Below the pieces are notes generated by a model. It was not told where the DNA came from, did no database searches, and worked only from the letters and a program-made list of their open reading frames with translations. A stretch of 64,000 nucleotides of DNA from Taenia hydatigena (Eukaryota > Platyhelminthes > Cestoda > Cyclophyllidea > Taeniidae). The first letter of the stretch is position 1; each line of letters begins with the position of its first letter. The stretch is from the NCBI GenBank assembly GCA_036345935.2, contig JADWOT020000005.1, positions 7,559,960 to 7,623,959 on the forward strand, written 5' to 3'. Shown here piece by piece: positions 23,242 to 36,800 of this stretch. A program made the position numbers and the translations under genes.

Positions 23242-26200
23242 TTTCGAGTGCCTGCGTCAGGGCAAGGCGTCTCCCTCTTCTGAACTATTAATTAGACCGG
23301 TTTCTTTCCTTTCACTCTCAACAGAATTCCCCATCCACATGCATACTTGGAGGTTTCATTAAATTAACCGGGTGGGGATCACTTCGATTGCATGAGAAGC
23401 CAGCCGATCTGCGAGTCAGTAGTTTATGCTCACCGAATATGGGTAATCAAATTCATATTGTTTGAGTCACAAATTAGTTTTAACAGGCATGCTTGTGGCC
23501 TCGTTTATCTGCTTTGAAATTCCCCGCAATTATTTTTTTCACGGGCTTTTAGTTGTAAATTCTGCAAATGCTTGTTAGTCTTGACATTGCTAACTCTATT
23601 AACCTTCTTTTAACATTTAAATGATCACCAAATAGCATTAATGACCACAGAAGTCATAATCAAGTTACATAAGGATTTATCTTTGCGATAAGCGTAAGCG
23701 GTTAATCCACTCTTGCACTCCTCAATATTCTCACAATATTCAGCACTTCAAGAAACATTATGATGAAGTGTACGAACCATCTAGGAACAAATTCGCGTAG
23801 GCATCTTTGGCGCTTGACATTTTTTGACCGTTAATCATCCATGACTGTTTCTGAAACGATCAAATGGGAGGGCCTTGACTCAGCTGGAGTAAAAGTCTGC
23901 ATTTTTTAAGCCACTCGGAGTGAGTGTTCTGGTAGACGTTAAAATGTGGTAGCAGTCGTTAGATAGATGATTCTACTAACCCTTTAGGAAACCAAACAAT
24001 TCTAAACAAAATTTAAAAAATTGGTGGCAAGCGTTTTCCATCCTCACTTGCAAGGAGGCAGACTAAAATCCTCACTTTTTGGGAGAAAAAAGAATATGGA
24101 AACTTATAAAGTTAACCAACAGCGGGTAAGGCTGGAGTAAATTTGCTTGACCTCGAAGAAGCATAAATAGTAGTCACTCCATTCTTATTTTACCGCCTGG
24201 AATTTCTTAAAAGACTGTGAACTTAAGAAGGTGAGTGCTTTGTGAAGATAGTAGACAACGTTCGTATATCGTAGTTAAAAAGCATTACAGTTTTTATGCT
24301 CACGATGAGGATCCTTCAAATAACTACTTAGCCTTCGATCTATCCGACAAGAAAGTCACTTTGATGAGCCATTTGCAGTAATTTTGAGTTTACCTAACGC
24401 AAACAAAATAATAAGTAAAAATAAAAATCAGGATATATTCTTTTTGTATTCACTGAAAGTAGACATGTAACTCAGGCCATTTAAATAGATTGATTTTACA
24501 AAGCTGCGATACGAAACCAGAAACAAGTGAATGCAAGTTAAACACGGGGAGTAAGTCAGCTGGAACCACTAAAGAGATGCGATTGGCCATATCCACTTGA
24601 AGGCTAGATATTTTCTAATTTACTGGGGGGCTTTAGACGTTTTTTTTGAGTCTCTAATAACAGTTTAGTTTATTTGCAAAAAATATGCAATGGTCGGTGC
24701 ATAAGTAAGTGAGATCGGGTGGGGAAGGCGAGCGCAGTAGTTAGTGGAATTAAAAGCAAAAATCAAAAGTTAAACCATCGTTTAGGGGCATGAACATTCT
24801 TGTGTTTTTGAAGAGAGAGAAAAAAAGAATCTCGAAAGGTGACGGGGCACACAATTTTGTCGGTGAGGGCGTAGTCGACAAAGCTGTAAGCACCCTAGCA
24901 GAGATTGGCAGGGTCAATAAACCCTCTCTCTACTATGCTAGTAAAATCATAAATTTACCGTCATTAGCATTGCTGAACCAATTGTCTGATTTCATTCAGA
25001 CCACTGATTGACATCGCAAAATCTTGTCTTGAGGATTAAGAGTTGAGTGTGTTTGCGTGAAAATTTCAGAATTTAGGATGGGCAGAAAATATAGTTAAGA
25101 GGAAGACAAAGTGGAGGTTTTAAAATGCTTGTCAGAATTGTCGGTAGCCAATAAAATCAAACTGAGCCGAACAAATCGGCAAAGAATTCATATAATTGCT
25201 TTGAAGTCATAATGCTGTGCCTAATAAAAATAGGGATAATTAAGAATCTGTTTCGTTGTTCATACTTTCACAATGTCCATTGTGACATTCAGCTCACATA
25301 CCAGTGCTAAATAAGCTTCTATACAGGTAGTTGCAAGTAGCACATTTGATACCACCTCAAAACATGTTCGAATCTGTTGTTGTTGATTTGTTAGTGTCTA
25401 GATAGTTCAGGGACCGCACTTCCACTTAAAGGTAAGGTCTGACTTTATCTCTTCTCGCTGCCATTACCTTCAAGTAAAGTGCTTAAGACAGCATCTCTAA
25501 ACAATATTTAGACCTGAATGTTACGGAATGTGGAATACTGTTATTCAGTACCTTTCCTTCTACTCGAATCATCAGTATAATAACTTGTTGGATGTTTCTC
25601 AAGGCACTCAATATTTTATTTGAGAGATCATTGAACTTGCTGTAGTACTGACAAGAGCCAGTTTTAGTTTATAAATGTAGAGTTCCATTCCTACGCCTCC
25701 TTGATAGAGCGCAAAGACCCTACTAAAACAACTGTTGACGCTGGTGCAGTGAATACGAGAAATGCTTTTTGAAAAGTATCCAGTTTTTTGTTATCCTCTA
25801 ATAAGACTAATCGCCAGTGTGTAGGACAGATTCGTGATTCTGGCAATTTTGGGAATTACTTAGTCACCTACAGCTTCAGGATACTTGAAACCGATTAGAA
25901 GACAGCAGTTTTGATAATGATATACCAACTGTAATTAACATACTATCTCAAGCTGCATGGAAGCAGGGAATATGAAAAATTGGGTTAATCTGGTGGGTCA
26001 TTTGTGAAACTTGTCTGATCAGGATGTAGCCTAATTGTGAACAATTTGCATGAATAGGTTCTTCGCTGAAGCTAATAATGTCTCTTCCATTAAAACAACT
26101 TACTGAAATTTATTCTGGGATGCATGTTCTCTTGATTTGGGTTTCTAATAAAAACTAAAGTGCTTCCATAATTTTATGAATTGATGATAAATTATCGAAT

Positions 26201-27663
26201 AAAGATAGTGGTAATCGTGTTTCCAATCCTAAAAAGCCTTGTAAATTCGGTTCATAATAGCCTTACATTTTTTCAGTGTGTCATTTAGTTCCATATCAGT
26301 AAGTAAGAAAAGAATTGTCAAAATTACTATGATGTTGATTGGCCTTAGCATGGAATCCACCAAACGTCAATTACCACAACCGCCAGAGCTGATTAATTTT
26401 CAGACAGAAATTTTTAGCCACCGAAATGCCTTATCTGATAGAACCCACAAAGCATGTGGCACCAAACATGTAAAGTTGAATTGTCAAAAATGTTGCTTTT
26501 GCAAATTCACCCCCAATTGATATGTAGCAAATTTCAGGCACTTCGGTGCAGATTTCTTTCGAGATTTGTTGTCTGTTTTGGAATCTGAAAATCATATTCA
26601 AGTGTAAAATTGAGCGGAGAAGAACTTTGACATGACATTTACAGAAATCTGACAAAAATTGGATCCCACGATTATGGTCAAAAAGATTTGATTATCGCAA
26701 AGTCTTTCTCGGGCTTTAGGAAGTGAAATTAACAGTAAAAACCACAACTCAAAAAAAATCCTAGTTATTTTTTCAATAAACTATTCACACCTACCTGACT
26801 GAACTGTCAAACGTGATATGTGCTCGTCGGATACGGAGAAGACAAGTGGAACCCTGCTTTAAAAAGTGCTTAGACTGAAATTATTCTCCTTTTTTAGTAC
26901 CAATTTTGGAGAAATTGGTGTAATAGAAATAAGTCGTAAACATAACCGGTGGTCCTGTACTCTTAGCATCAACATTACTGGAAGTGCACAGGGTAACAAT
27001 TGCCGTTCCGCATGAAGAAGGGCTCACTTGCACCTTCTGGAAGGCAAGTGCGTACCGTGTGAAACCATGGTCGTAAATAACAGAAGTTTCACAAAGTGAG
27101 CAATAAAAGTGGCTATTCAGGGACGATAAATAGCGATACAGCCATGAAATGGTTCCGGTTGAGGCCTACTTGCATTACCACCACCTCCTAATGTTGAGGC
27201 AAAATATCCTTCTAAATAAATTACCGCCAGTGGCTTTAACTAACCCGCAATCAATTTAAATTACTTCGTTTTAGAAGCCCATAGTGATGCTCCTAAAACC
27301 CATATTAAGCGTCGGTATTTAAGTATAACTGTAATGATCCGCGTCTGTAGTATTAATGAGGCGCATATTGGGCAAAGACGAAAACCGACATTCGTCCTGA
27401 AGGGCTTTCAAAGTTTTATAGGATCCCAGAACAATTAACACTCGAAAATAATTTAGCACTATTATTAATGCAATCCCTTAATAGACCCATATTTTCCACA
27501 CCTTAAGTTTGGGAACTTGTGAGAACATGCTTTTGGATATCCACAGCTTTACTTCCAATTCACTAAGTTCCGCTCTTCCGAGAGTCTATGACAGTCGTGC
27601 ACTGCGTAGTGAACTTTTATAAACTAATGTAAACACTTAATAAGTTTATCTGCACACACTTAC
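23242..27663. other. Stretch without a supported gene
   Basis: AT-rich, with only short chance frames. A small stem, CACTTGC/GCAAGTG with inner CTTC/GAAG, lies at 27025-27050. Confidence 0.45.
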
Positions 27664-27832
27664 CGAGGTGAAACGGGTTACTTTTACTAAAGTGTTGAGA
27701 TACCTGGCATTTTAAGCAAGTATTTTCCTTATGTACACATGATGTGAAAACAAAATAATGGTGATGAGAATAAAAATAAGTGCAAACTGCGCCATCAGTG
27801 ATTGTTTCAGAGGCTATAGCCTTCAACTGCGA
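27664..27832 (-). CDS. Candidate coding exon, unassigned (phase 0 to 1)
   Basis: 169 nt lie between a consensus acceptor (ACTTTATTTGCAG) and a consensus donor (CG|GTAAGTG). Only one frame is open across it: SQLKAIASETITDGAVCTYF, then a His/Tyr/Phe-rich part, then Cys-rich TSCVHKENTCLKCQV. An internal CAG|GTATCT could act as an earlier donor. Four cysteines suggest an extracellular part, but no domain is recognised. The phase-1 exit would fit the IgSF exon at 13668. Confidence 0.3.
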
Positions 27833-29959
27833 CTGCAAATAAAGTAGGTATATTTAGATCCTTCTTGCTGTGTAAACTATCAGTAAAGGGCATTATTTGG
27901 TACATAAGTTGTACTATCTTGTAAGATGATGGCTAAATTGGGGAACAGTTAAGTGAAATGAAGCTTGAACAACAGAAGGATTGAAAAGGCCATTATCGTC
28001 CTCGCGCGTATTTTTTATTTCTCACACCAAAAATATTCCGTTAGTTAAAAATGACGAAGAAATGATGAAGCACACCACCCGAGACTAAATGCACTTTGAT
28101 TGACGTGACTTACTCATTGGAAAAGGGTGTTAATTTTTGTAGGAGTTGCATCGCTTTTCTGGGACTTCAGAGGCAGGTGGTTTGATGAGAGTGACAGGGA
28201 TGGTCCTGGTTACGGCGAGGAAATTTTCGCCGGATAACCCTCCTATCCAAAAGTCAGGCTGTCGATGGATAGAGAGGTGAGAATTAGTTAAGCTGAATCT
28301 GATTTCAAAAGTTATTTATCCACCTATACTAATTTACCTTACAAACAATCCAGCTATTCGGAATCCTTTTGTCCTGAGACACAACTAATCTTCAGTTTGC
28401 TAACCCAAACGCAATGAGTTGACGGTGTAACTTAGTCTGGTTTGGAGATCGGTGTGTAGTAAATGCTTTAGAACTTTTTGCCAAAGTATGGAATGTGAAG
28501 GTAAAGATTGAGAAAGCGGCTTTAATACTTTGTTTGTTTGATTGCCGTTTTCAATTGTGATCACTTGGGTGGCCTGGTGGGCTGGCCTCTGGGCCATACC
28601 GGTAATCTGGATCTCTTTTTATTACGTCTTCTTTTGCCTTCAAAGAAGTCTCTAGATGCTACAGTAGCTAAATCAGTCAATTTTAACATAGCAATGGTAT
28701 CCCTCAAAACCACCCATTTCCATCTCAAATCCTTACTTTGATAGTAAAATTTTAAACAATGTATAGCTGAGTATAGTTCCCTCTGGTTATTTGAAACACT
28801 AATTCGTAACTAATTTGATCAAATCAACTAATTTAAACTCATTATGGAACCTAACGTTGGGATTGTACTTAACTGACCAGAATCAAAAAGTGGTCTGGAT
28901 ACAAGCAACAAAGAAATCGGCAACCCTAGGCATAAGAAGGGAATAAACATTTATTTTGTTTTGATTTAAGTCTGGTACAATCATGATAATTTGCAGTTTT
29001 AATTCTACATAAGCTCCCCCGTACATAGCAAGCAACAATTAATGGTAACTTGTGGTGCTTTGCATTTCAAATTTAAACTTTATTCCTAATGGAGTTTTGA
29101 CCCCATTGTCGGGGTTTGAAAAGACTGTAACTCCAGCTGAATCGCAACAGACTATTCTAAGAAACGTTAGGGCTTAGGAGTGTTAAATGGGTCGCTAGCC
29201 TTTTTGATGATGGTCTAATGTAACCAAAGTTTACGTCAATAATTATTGTAAACACGAGCCACTAATTAACTTTGTTTCAAATAAAATACTTTTAGTTGTT
29301 AAAGGTTAAGAAGCAGAGGCAGTTACATACTTTTCAGAGTAATAATAAGGCTCAAGCATTAAACTTATTAAACGATGTTTCTAAGCAAGGCAGAAAGCGT
29401 TATCATAGAGATTAACGCTTTTAAATGTGTCTAGCATTCATCCTTGTTATGTTACAAGCTTAATTTAAAGAAATTGAGATAGGTTTATTTGATTTCATCA
29501 CTCTGAAGCGTCATTGAGGCAAGCTCTAGTCAGCTTTCGGCACCAAACTCTAGATCACCGCCGATCTTTTTGCAAACATACTTTTAAATGAAGCTTTTGG
29601 CGCTTCACAAATGCCTTTCACGCAACTAATTCATAAAGGTAACGCTGAGTATTACCAGAGAGGTAGAGACAATGAACCCTAAATAGAACCCCTCATAGTT
29701 TTTGGCCGCGGTCACTAATTCAGGTTGTGCGTTTGTAGTTGTTTGAACGTATCCACAACATCGAAGGGAGCAAACGCTAATTGAATTATTCAAATATGAC
29801 AATTTAGTGTATAGAAAAGGAATACCATGATAAAGTGTGCAAGCCGTACCTTAATTTACTTCTAATTGCTGCCAAAATCTACAGGCAAATTATTCGATGT
29901 CTCAACTTAAAAATTGCGTACCATGAAATTTCTTTGCAACTAAACCTTTCGCTGAAAAC
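27833..29959. other. Stretch without a supported gene
   Basis: AT-rich; no exon, repeat or RNA gene recognised. Confidence 0.45.
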
Positions 29960-30358
29960 TTACCCCAGCTCATAGTTAATAAGTGTTTTAACGCAACCGG
30001 GTTTATAAAATCCTGTTCTTCTAAAGCTTACTATTCCTCTCCAGGATAATTGGCGTCTAGAGGTTCTAAAGTCATTCCCATGCAAGGCCAAGGGTAGGCG
30101 ATAGCATAAATTCAAGTTGAATAGTGCACGTTCGGTGCTACAGAGCGTCCGCCCTACGTCCTGGTGACTGGAAGTTTGTATCAAAGTCTGCGCAGTACTA
30201 GTTTGGAGACTGTGGGGAGAAGTAGAAGCGTCGAATCCGGGCCTACTCATCGAAAGCTTTGATGATAGAGGTGCCCTTCCCTCTGACCGCCTGCCCATCT
30301 TCCTGTCTACGGATGTGTGTTCACCTCCTTTAAAGACAGCAGGTTCGAAGCTCCTCAC
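29960..30358 (-). CDS. Open segment ending at a consensus donor (unassigned)
   Basis: About 132 codons are open on the minus strand in a patch visibly richer in GC than its surroundings. Near its end it reaches a donor-like GG|GTAAGT at NYELG. The product would be Arg/Ser/Thr-rich with no known motif (it includes TLIQTSSHQDVGRTLCSTER). The 5' limit is GTG, with several possible acceptors (CCTAAG; CTTTAAAG). It may be an exon, a decayed transposon or chance. Confidence 0.22.
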   Translation of the reverse strand: MRSFEPAVFKGGEHTSVDRKMGRRSEGRAPLSSKLSMSRPGFDASTSPHSLQTSTAQTLIQTSSHQDVGRTLCSTERALFNLNLCYRLPLALHGNDFRTSRRQLSWRGIVSFRRTGFYKPGCVKTLINYELG

Positions 30359-31117
30359 TCCTTAGGTTGCGCACACATTTCCTTAGTCTGATCAAATAAT
30401 TTGGCTAAACACCTTTTATCATCTCGATCATCCTGACGTAGTTCGGTGACAGGTTTACTAAGGTGGGATTCTCCTGTAAAATCCTGTTTTATTTTTTATC
30501 CTTATATTTCTATTCGGGTAAATAACCCAAGCGAAAGTATTTGTTAAAACACAGAATCACATAAATTGATAATTCCAAGTTAAAAATTAGATGTATACTA
30601 ACTTAGATTATTCACTCAAAAAGGCTACAGCATGTAATTCTTATATTTGAGTCAGGTTACTAGGTCAAAATGTTTGCATGTAGTCTCTGTAGGGACTCTT
30701 TGGATGTCATTAAGTAATCATTTCCCGATAAATTTTTTTTAGTTAATAGTACTGAAACAAAAAGCCTCAGCTAAAAATAATAAAAGGGCTTCAGTCTTGT
30801 GGTAAAATAATTCCCATGTTACATAAATATTTTCCCTATAGATGTATCAAAGCAATTACTAAGGGAAGTTCATTTGGATTTATGTACAACTATGCGGAAA
30901 ATCGGCAACATTTTCGCCGAGAAATTTCTCCGATGCTAGTCTACATTTGTGTGAGAGATTTTCAGAATTAATGACTTTCTAGGCAGTTTATTTTTTCACA
31001 CTGAAGTAAAGTTACAAATGCAAAGTTTTTCTAGTTGATTTAGGAAAAACTGTAGTGCGTCGAACGACCTTTTTTATTTTAGCGTCCAAGTCTTTCCTGA
31101 ATCCAAAAGAAGCCGTA
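30359..31117. other. Stretch without a supported gene
   Basis: AT-rich; nothing recognised. Confidence 0.45.
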
Positions 31118-31258
31118 ATAGTGAGACAGAAAATGTACTGCCAACGTACAAAAGGGGTGAAAGGGCTGTCAGGATGGTCTGCAAGTCGCGTCGCCCAGCG
31201 AAAGTTCAAAGGCGGAGTCTAAAGTGCCCGTGAAACCAAAGGAAAAGTTAAACGAAAA
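31118..31258 (+). repeat. Dispersed repeat family C, copy 1 (diverged)
   Basis: Shares an ordered set of words with copies near 43.1, 49.9 and 59.0 kb: a purine-rich stretch, then AAGTGCCCGTGAAACCAAA, then GTTAAACGAAAAACC. Copies are diverged, consistent with an old mobile element. Boundaries are approximate. Confidence 0.42.
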
Positions 31259-33455
31259 ACCAAGGTGGTACAGTGTTTACTTCCAAAGACCACCAGCCAA
31301 ATGGATTTGAGATTGTCTAACAATAAGAATAAAAGGAGAAGCTATGATCTTAAGGGAATTGAACGAAAAGCACTACATGTGAAATTGCTTAAAGCATAAA
31401 TTTGGTTTGATGTGAATTGCAGTCCATTAAAAACAGTCCAGCTGTTGGCTTCAGCAGGTAGAGATTAAAGCAGGTCTAGCGACCAGAAGTTTTTGCGTCA
31501 TCATGCCGTGAAAAAACACAACTCAAAAGTCACCATTTCAGCAAAACGAGATGTTTCAGAATCCAGCATCAAATACTCAGGCCAAATATTTATTTTTAAT
31601 TGCTTAGTAAAGATGTGAGCAAGCGTTGATTAAGCTACACCAAAAAATAATTCTGTTCATTCAAAGCAATAGGGAATAGTCTCCTTGGTCTTACTTATAG
31701 GTTAGCGAAAATATTGTGAACTGAATCGGGTAAGAAACTTACCCTCGGTACAAATCACTTAAGCGTAATGAAGTAGAATGTGAAACGAAAATCCAAGCCT
31801 AACACCGAATGATGAGTTAAAATGGGAATTTGTTTTACTTGTTTCATTGTTGTCAGGTTTCGTAGCCTTATGTTATTAATTGGGATGAAGTCAATTCCTT
31901 CAAATAATCCAAATGAAGGAATTTACTGGACAAAAAATGCTGGCCTGTGGATTTTGTTTGGTTAATACGAGCTTAAGTATATACATGTAACTGACAAATC
32001 AGGTCTTCTTAATTCACTTAGTAATCCTGTTCATTTGAATTTATTTAAACAAGCAAAGCTTATTGATACTACGGACAGCATAAATTTACGACTTTTGTGG
32101 GAAAACGGATTTAATCAAAAGCAAATACAATGACGCCTACATTGGTACAAAAACGATCCCGTAGTTGCTGCAGAATTGCTAATTCATTTCCTCCGGAATG
32201 TTGGTAATAGCATCATGAACAATCAAAAAGACTAATTTTTAGTTGTTGAAACGGTATCTAGTTGCTGAAGCCAACCTTGACACGTCCAGTTCATTTGTGG
32301 CTGGTGCCTTTTGGCGCGATATTTAAAGCCTGCGTTTATACGTCAATCATAATCAGTGGACTGTATAAATGACGTCTCATTCAACAGCCACTGCATTTGG
32401 CATTCCACGCAAAATTAACAGAAGCAATTATCATTGTTCTTTACATGCAAAAGCAGTAAGTTTTCTTTAAACGTAAATAACTGAGTTGCAACCCTACCTT
32501 ATTTGAAACTTGAGCAGTCTGACAACATTATTTTAAAGACAAACCAGGTGCCAGTGATCCAGACTTAAGGAACTTTAAGAAAACACGGAAACTAAACACC
32601 AGCTAATAATTAGTGAATCCATTAAAATGAACAACGTGAGTTTTAAGGTGGAGTTTATGTTTTCAAATCATGGGAAAAGATTATTCTTTTATCGTAAGTC
32701 TCCAAACACACAATGCAATGGGCATTATAAAATCCAAAGTTTTCATTACTTTACTTTTGAGCAACCGTTAGAGGAGTTTAAGCATTAGAAGTGATCTACA
32801 TGGTTAAATTCTTACTAAGCGAATTTTATTGTATCTCAAGGGAAAATCACATTTCTTTGGAGGATTTGTTTTCCTTCCAGTAGTCTGTCTAAGAATAATT
32901 TGCGTCGTACCACACACCCTTAAGGAAACCTGCTAAATTTAGCACCTTTCAACATAAATCTTTCTCCCGTTGTCATTCATCCGTGGCTGATTGATGGAGC
33001 GATAAGTGCATTGTTCTACGAAATCAGGTGCTAAATATCCCATTTAGTAACTCCCACATTGGTGATTTCTGTTCAGTGGGTAAAATATGTCAACACATTT
33101 GTCTACTTGCCATGGGAACATGTCAACGTAAGCAAAGAACCACCTGGATTAACTCAATTACAGCTATTTAGTTTATTTTTTTACTTGATTTTATAAAAAC
33201 TTATGTAGCACTCAAAATTCTTTGACGTATTTTAAGTAAATGAAAAACTGGGCGAAAGTTAATCAGATCTATTTCATTCTCGAAATCTTAGCGGCTTATG
33301 GGTGCATATGTATTAGTCCAATTTATGCCTTCACAAGTTCTACATTAACATAAATTTTAGATTCATTGTTTCTACATTCACGCACTGGAGAAACTTCCCA
33401 CAAATCTCATGCGTAATTGCCTATTTTTAATTCCAAAACACAGTAGTACTCTTAC
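31259..33455. other. Stretch without a supported gene
   Basis: AT-rich; nothing recognised. Confidence 0.45.
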
Positions 33456-33635
33456 CAGCCAGCTACACATTCCATCCTCTGAGAAGTAACCAAATTTTGA
33501 TAGATAAATGTGCAGTCCTGTGCTAGGAGGATCGATCAAGGTGTGAAGGGATGGGTTACGTAGAGTTGGAACAATTCCCACAGAATTGCGCCTGATCACC
33601 AGGCCAAATGCCAGCGAAATCGTGCTGGAATTGCG
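33456..33635 (-). CDS. Candidate coding exon, unassigned (phase 0-0)
   Basis: 180 nt, exactly 60 codons, between acceptor TTTTTCCAACCTTAG and donor CTG|GTAAGA. The other two frames contain stops. It reads RNSSTISLAFGLVIRRNSVG, then PTLRNPSLHTLIDPPSTGLH, then IYLSKFGYFSEDGMCSWL. The last part loosely resembles an Ig F strand (EDGxYxC) but lacks the right cysteine spacing. No family is recognised. Splice sites, symmetry and natural-looking composition support it. Confidence 0.38.
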
Positions 33636-33774
33636 CTAAGGTTGGAAAAAATTACATGGAGTTGTTCCAAGAAGACGGAGTGGCAAAAGAAACAAATGTA
33701 GTAGCCATGGCAACTAAATGTGAAAGCGAGTAAGTATAGGAGTAAGGGCTGGAAAGGGGGAGAGTTGTACAGAT

Positions 33775-33815
33775 GAACGAATGGACGAACGGATGGATGG
33801 ATGGAGGAATGGAAA
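33775..33815. repeat. GGAT-type imperfect microsatellite
   Basis: Imperfect GGAT/GGAA units (GAACGGATGGATGGATGGAG and flanks). It produces false open frames on the minus strand. Confidence 0.6.
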
Positions 33816-36800
33816 AAAGTCTGGCAGCGTAACAATTCATCACTCTTGCAGAAAGCCGACACGTTCTCTTCCTCCCGCTCTCTCACGCAGTGCGCATACT
33901 TTCAGTTACCATAAACACCCGTAGCATCGTCAGTTGACCGTCTAACTGCATCACTTTTGTCATACAGTTTGCGCTTCATCGTCTCCTGCACTTTAGCCTT
34001 TCGAATCCAGTAAAACAAACAGCGGAGGGACAGTTGTATTCTATTTTCTTTTAAAATTCTATTAAGCCACCCTTGTCTTCAATTTAAAGCATTTGAAAAG
34101 CCCTGTACTTACCGAGACATGAGAAAAGTTTTTAAGACACTGTTAAAAATAATTTGTTTCATCTCTCATGACCGTAGTTCTAGGGGTATCGTTTCATCTT
34201 ACAATGTTTTCGGAGAATTATTATTAAATTACAGAGAAGACTAAACAAGACTCTGCTTTGTATAGCATTGTAATGCATTTCTTTGTATTTTAATCGACAT
34301 TTAAATAGGCTTTAAAACTAGAGGTTAGCATTAATAAATGCGCTTTTGAAACAGACCACTATGTTACGAAAAATAATCCTCGGTTTTAAAATAAACAAAT
34401 GTGATTGCTGATGAGTGAATTTCGGGAGTTAAAGTGGAAAGGGTTTCTTAGTAATCGTAACCAAAAGGTAGGTATGCTGCAGCAACGCAGATTATAGATA
34501 CATGCTCCTATTGTTGACTTTTTTAATCACAATGCATCGCTGAAGGCGAAAGAAGGTATACTGCGAAAGCATTATGAATATCTTCTACAAACAGCAGAAC
34601 TTGAGACTTCTGGGATGGCCCAAAGGTCAGCCTATTCAACAGAGACGCATTGGAGTCCCTTCGCCAAAACCTAGTAAAAGTAAAGTAAAGAGGTTGAATA
34701 ATATCCCATGCTAAAATATCAGAACAATAAACAAAGATTCTTGTAGTAACAGGCATTTATTTAATCCATGCTTAAATTTAAATAAAGTAATAAAAGTAGT
34801 GGCTATCATTTGCCTATTTTCAATACATGCATGAAATAATAACCACAAGTTCCCAAGCTATCCAGATACTTGTGGCCAGGAATCAAAGTCTTTTGCATTT
34901 AGTAGAGTCGAAAGTGCCATAAAAGCATGCTGGATTTGGAGATTAGCTGTGAGAGAGAATAAAGTTGCATTCTTTACTACTTGGTAAATGATGGCTAATC
35001 CTGGATATAGGGGGGGAAGAAGGTGGTGGTTTTGGAGGAGAAATAAGCTTGTTAATTATAGTTGACATATACGAGGGTATAAATGTTGTGAAGGATAGAC
35101 AGGTCTCACCTTCACACGAGCTGCCAACGCGTACGATGCTTTCGGTCACAAACAACTCCACAAAATGTCAGATTTAGTGGGTCTTCTTTCTTTCTTTCAA
35201 TCAACTCCATTCAGTGGAACAAAAAAGACTACCTATCATCTTATTTCTAACCCACCAAATACATGAAACGACAATAGATCATAGAATGCTTTTATTTCTT
35301 CTAGTCCCGCCAATCACGTAAAACCTGTACACATTTTCAAAGTGATTGCTAGTACTGAATTGTCATAAGCGATGGTGGGTGTCCAATATGTTCACTGAAA
35401 AGTAATCACACTAAATTGGTCCCACTGTTTTGAGAAGTTACTTCATGGCGCTAGAAAGTCGAAATCATGTTTTACAATGCCTTGTAAAAATTTGCAGTGG
35501 CAAAACCTTCATTGTAGTTGAAAATACTTACTATTTTAATTAGCTAGCGATCGTTTTTCAGGACCCATGTGAAATTTTTACAGGACCGGTCAGTTCCTTT
35601 GATGGCGGCGAACTAAGTCCGAGAAATCTTCCTCTGATTAATAATAATTAGACAGCAACTAAATGATTTTAACATTGTTGTACGGAGCGCAGGACTTCTT
35701 TTAGTGAGTCATTGTTCAAAACGTGTTTCGAAAAAAAGGAAACCCATTTCCGTAATTGAAAGTCGTCGTGGTTGGTTAAACCGACTGAGTCACATAAGTT
35801 TTCTTTTTTTTAAAAATTTATCTCAACCCCTTGCTCGGCCTGTTTGAAAGTGAAGCGGACTTTAGAGCATAAGTGAGTCATTAATTTTAAAAGAAGATTT
35901 TTTTCCAACTTTTGGACCAAATAAATGACAAAAGTTATGGCAGTGTGCGACTGTAAAATGCAAAATTTTGTTCTTCTACAGGAGAACATCTTGGCAAAGT
36001 CGAATTTTCCAGGCATCGGAAAGGAATGTGATTCATCCCAATTCCTGTCTCACGAATATCACCGGCTTTGTCAAAACCTGCTAACTGTTCGCCTCCCCCC
36101 TTCTCTTCAATCACACATCTCTAGATGTTTCGTCCTCTCTCTAAATATTTGTCTTTCATTGAAAAGTAGGAAATATTTCGCGGCCAAACCTAGTAATTTC
36201 GTTTAAGATCAGTAGTAACCAAATTGAAAACCAACTCACATTAGCTAGTGCAAGAATATTAAATCTGGAACGGATCATAAGGCCTTCGTTAAATTCGACA
36301 CTCTATTCAGCAATAACGTTGATGAATGTGTGTTGCGATCATTTGAGGATTCTTACGAATGCGTGCGTTTGGGGTTTGAAAAAGAGGGTCCGTATGACGC
36401 ACATCATGATGTGCTATGAGAATTCTGGGGACGGCATGACAAAGTCTAATGGTTATCCGCGTAAACTTTTGCGACTTTCACACGCACGCAAAGGTCCATA
36501 TCCACCTCGTGAAGCAGACGCGCTGTCAGCACCCAGACAAAGCCACCAGCACGGGCTTTGTGAATCATAGCGGATTGTCTAACCGTCATTTTCAGATGTT
36601 AATCATTTTACTATAAGCGGCATCGTCTCTTAAAACACGAAACCGTTAGCACAGGGCATCGTCTGGTTTTTTTATCTTCGCGTGAATAATTAATCAAATT
36701 CAACTGAACGCTGGTTTTCCAGGCCTCCGTACTTCCTTATTGACCTCCTGTGTGTAAAGCACATTTACCCTACAACTATTAAGGTCAAGTTGAAGGGGGT

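Noticed and set aside
33596..33886. Minus-strand frames rich in His, Pro and Ser
   Set aside because: They run through the GGAT microsatellite and have no ATG-context or splice support beyond the separate exon candidate at 33456-33635.
35114..35153. Short minus-strand segment LFVTESIVRVGSSCEG with donor GTGAGA
   Set aside because: A stop lies just upstream, there is no convincing pyrimidine-rich acceptor, and its phase does not match neighbouring candidates.
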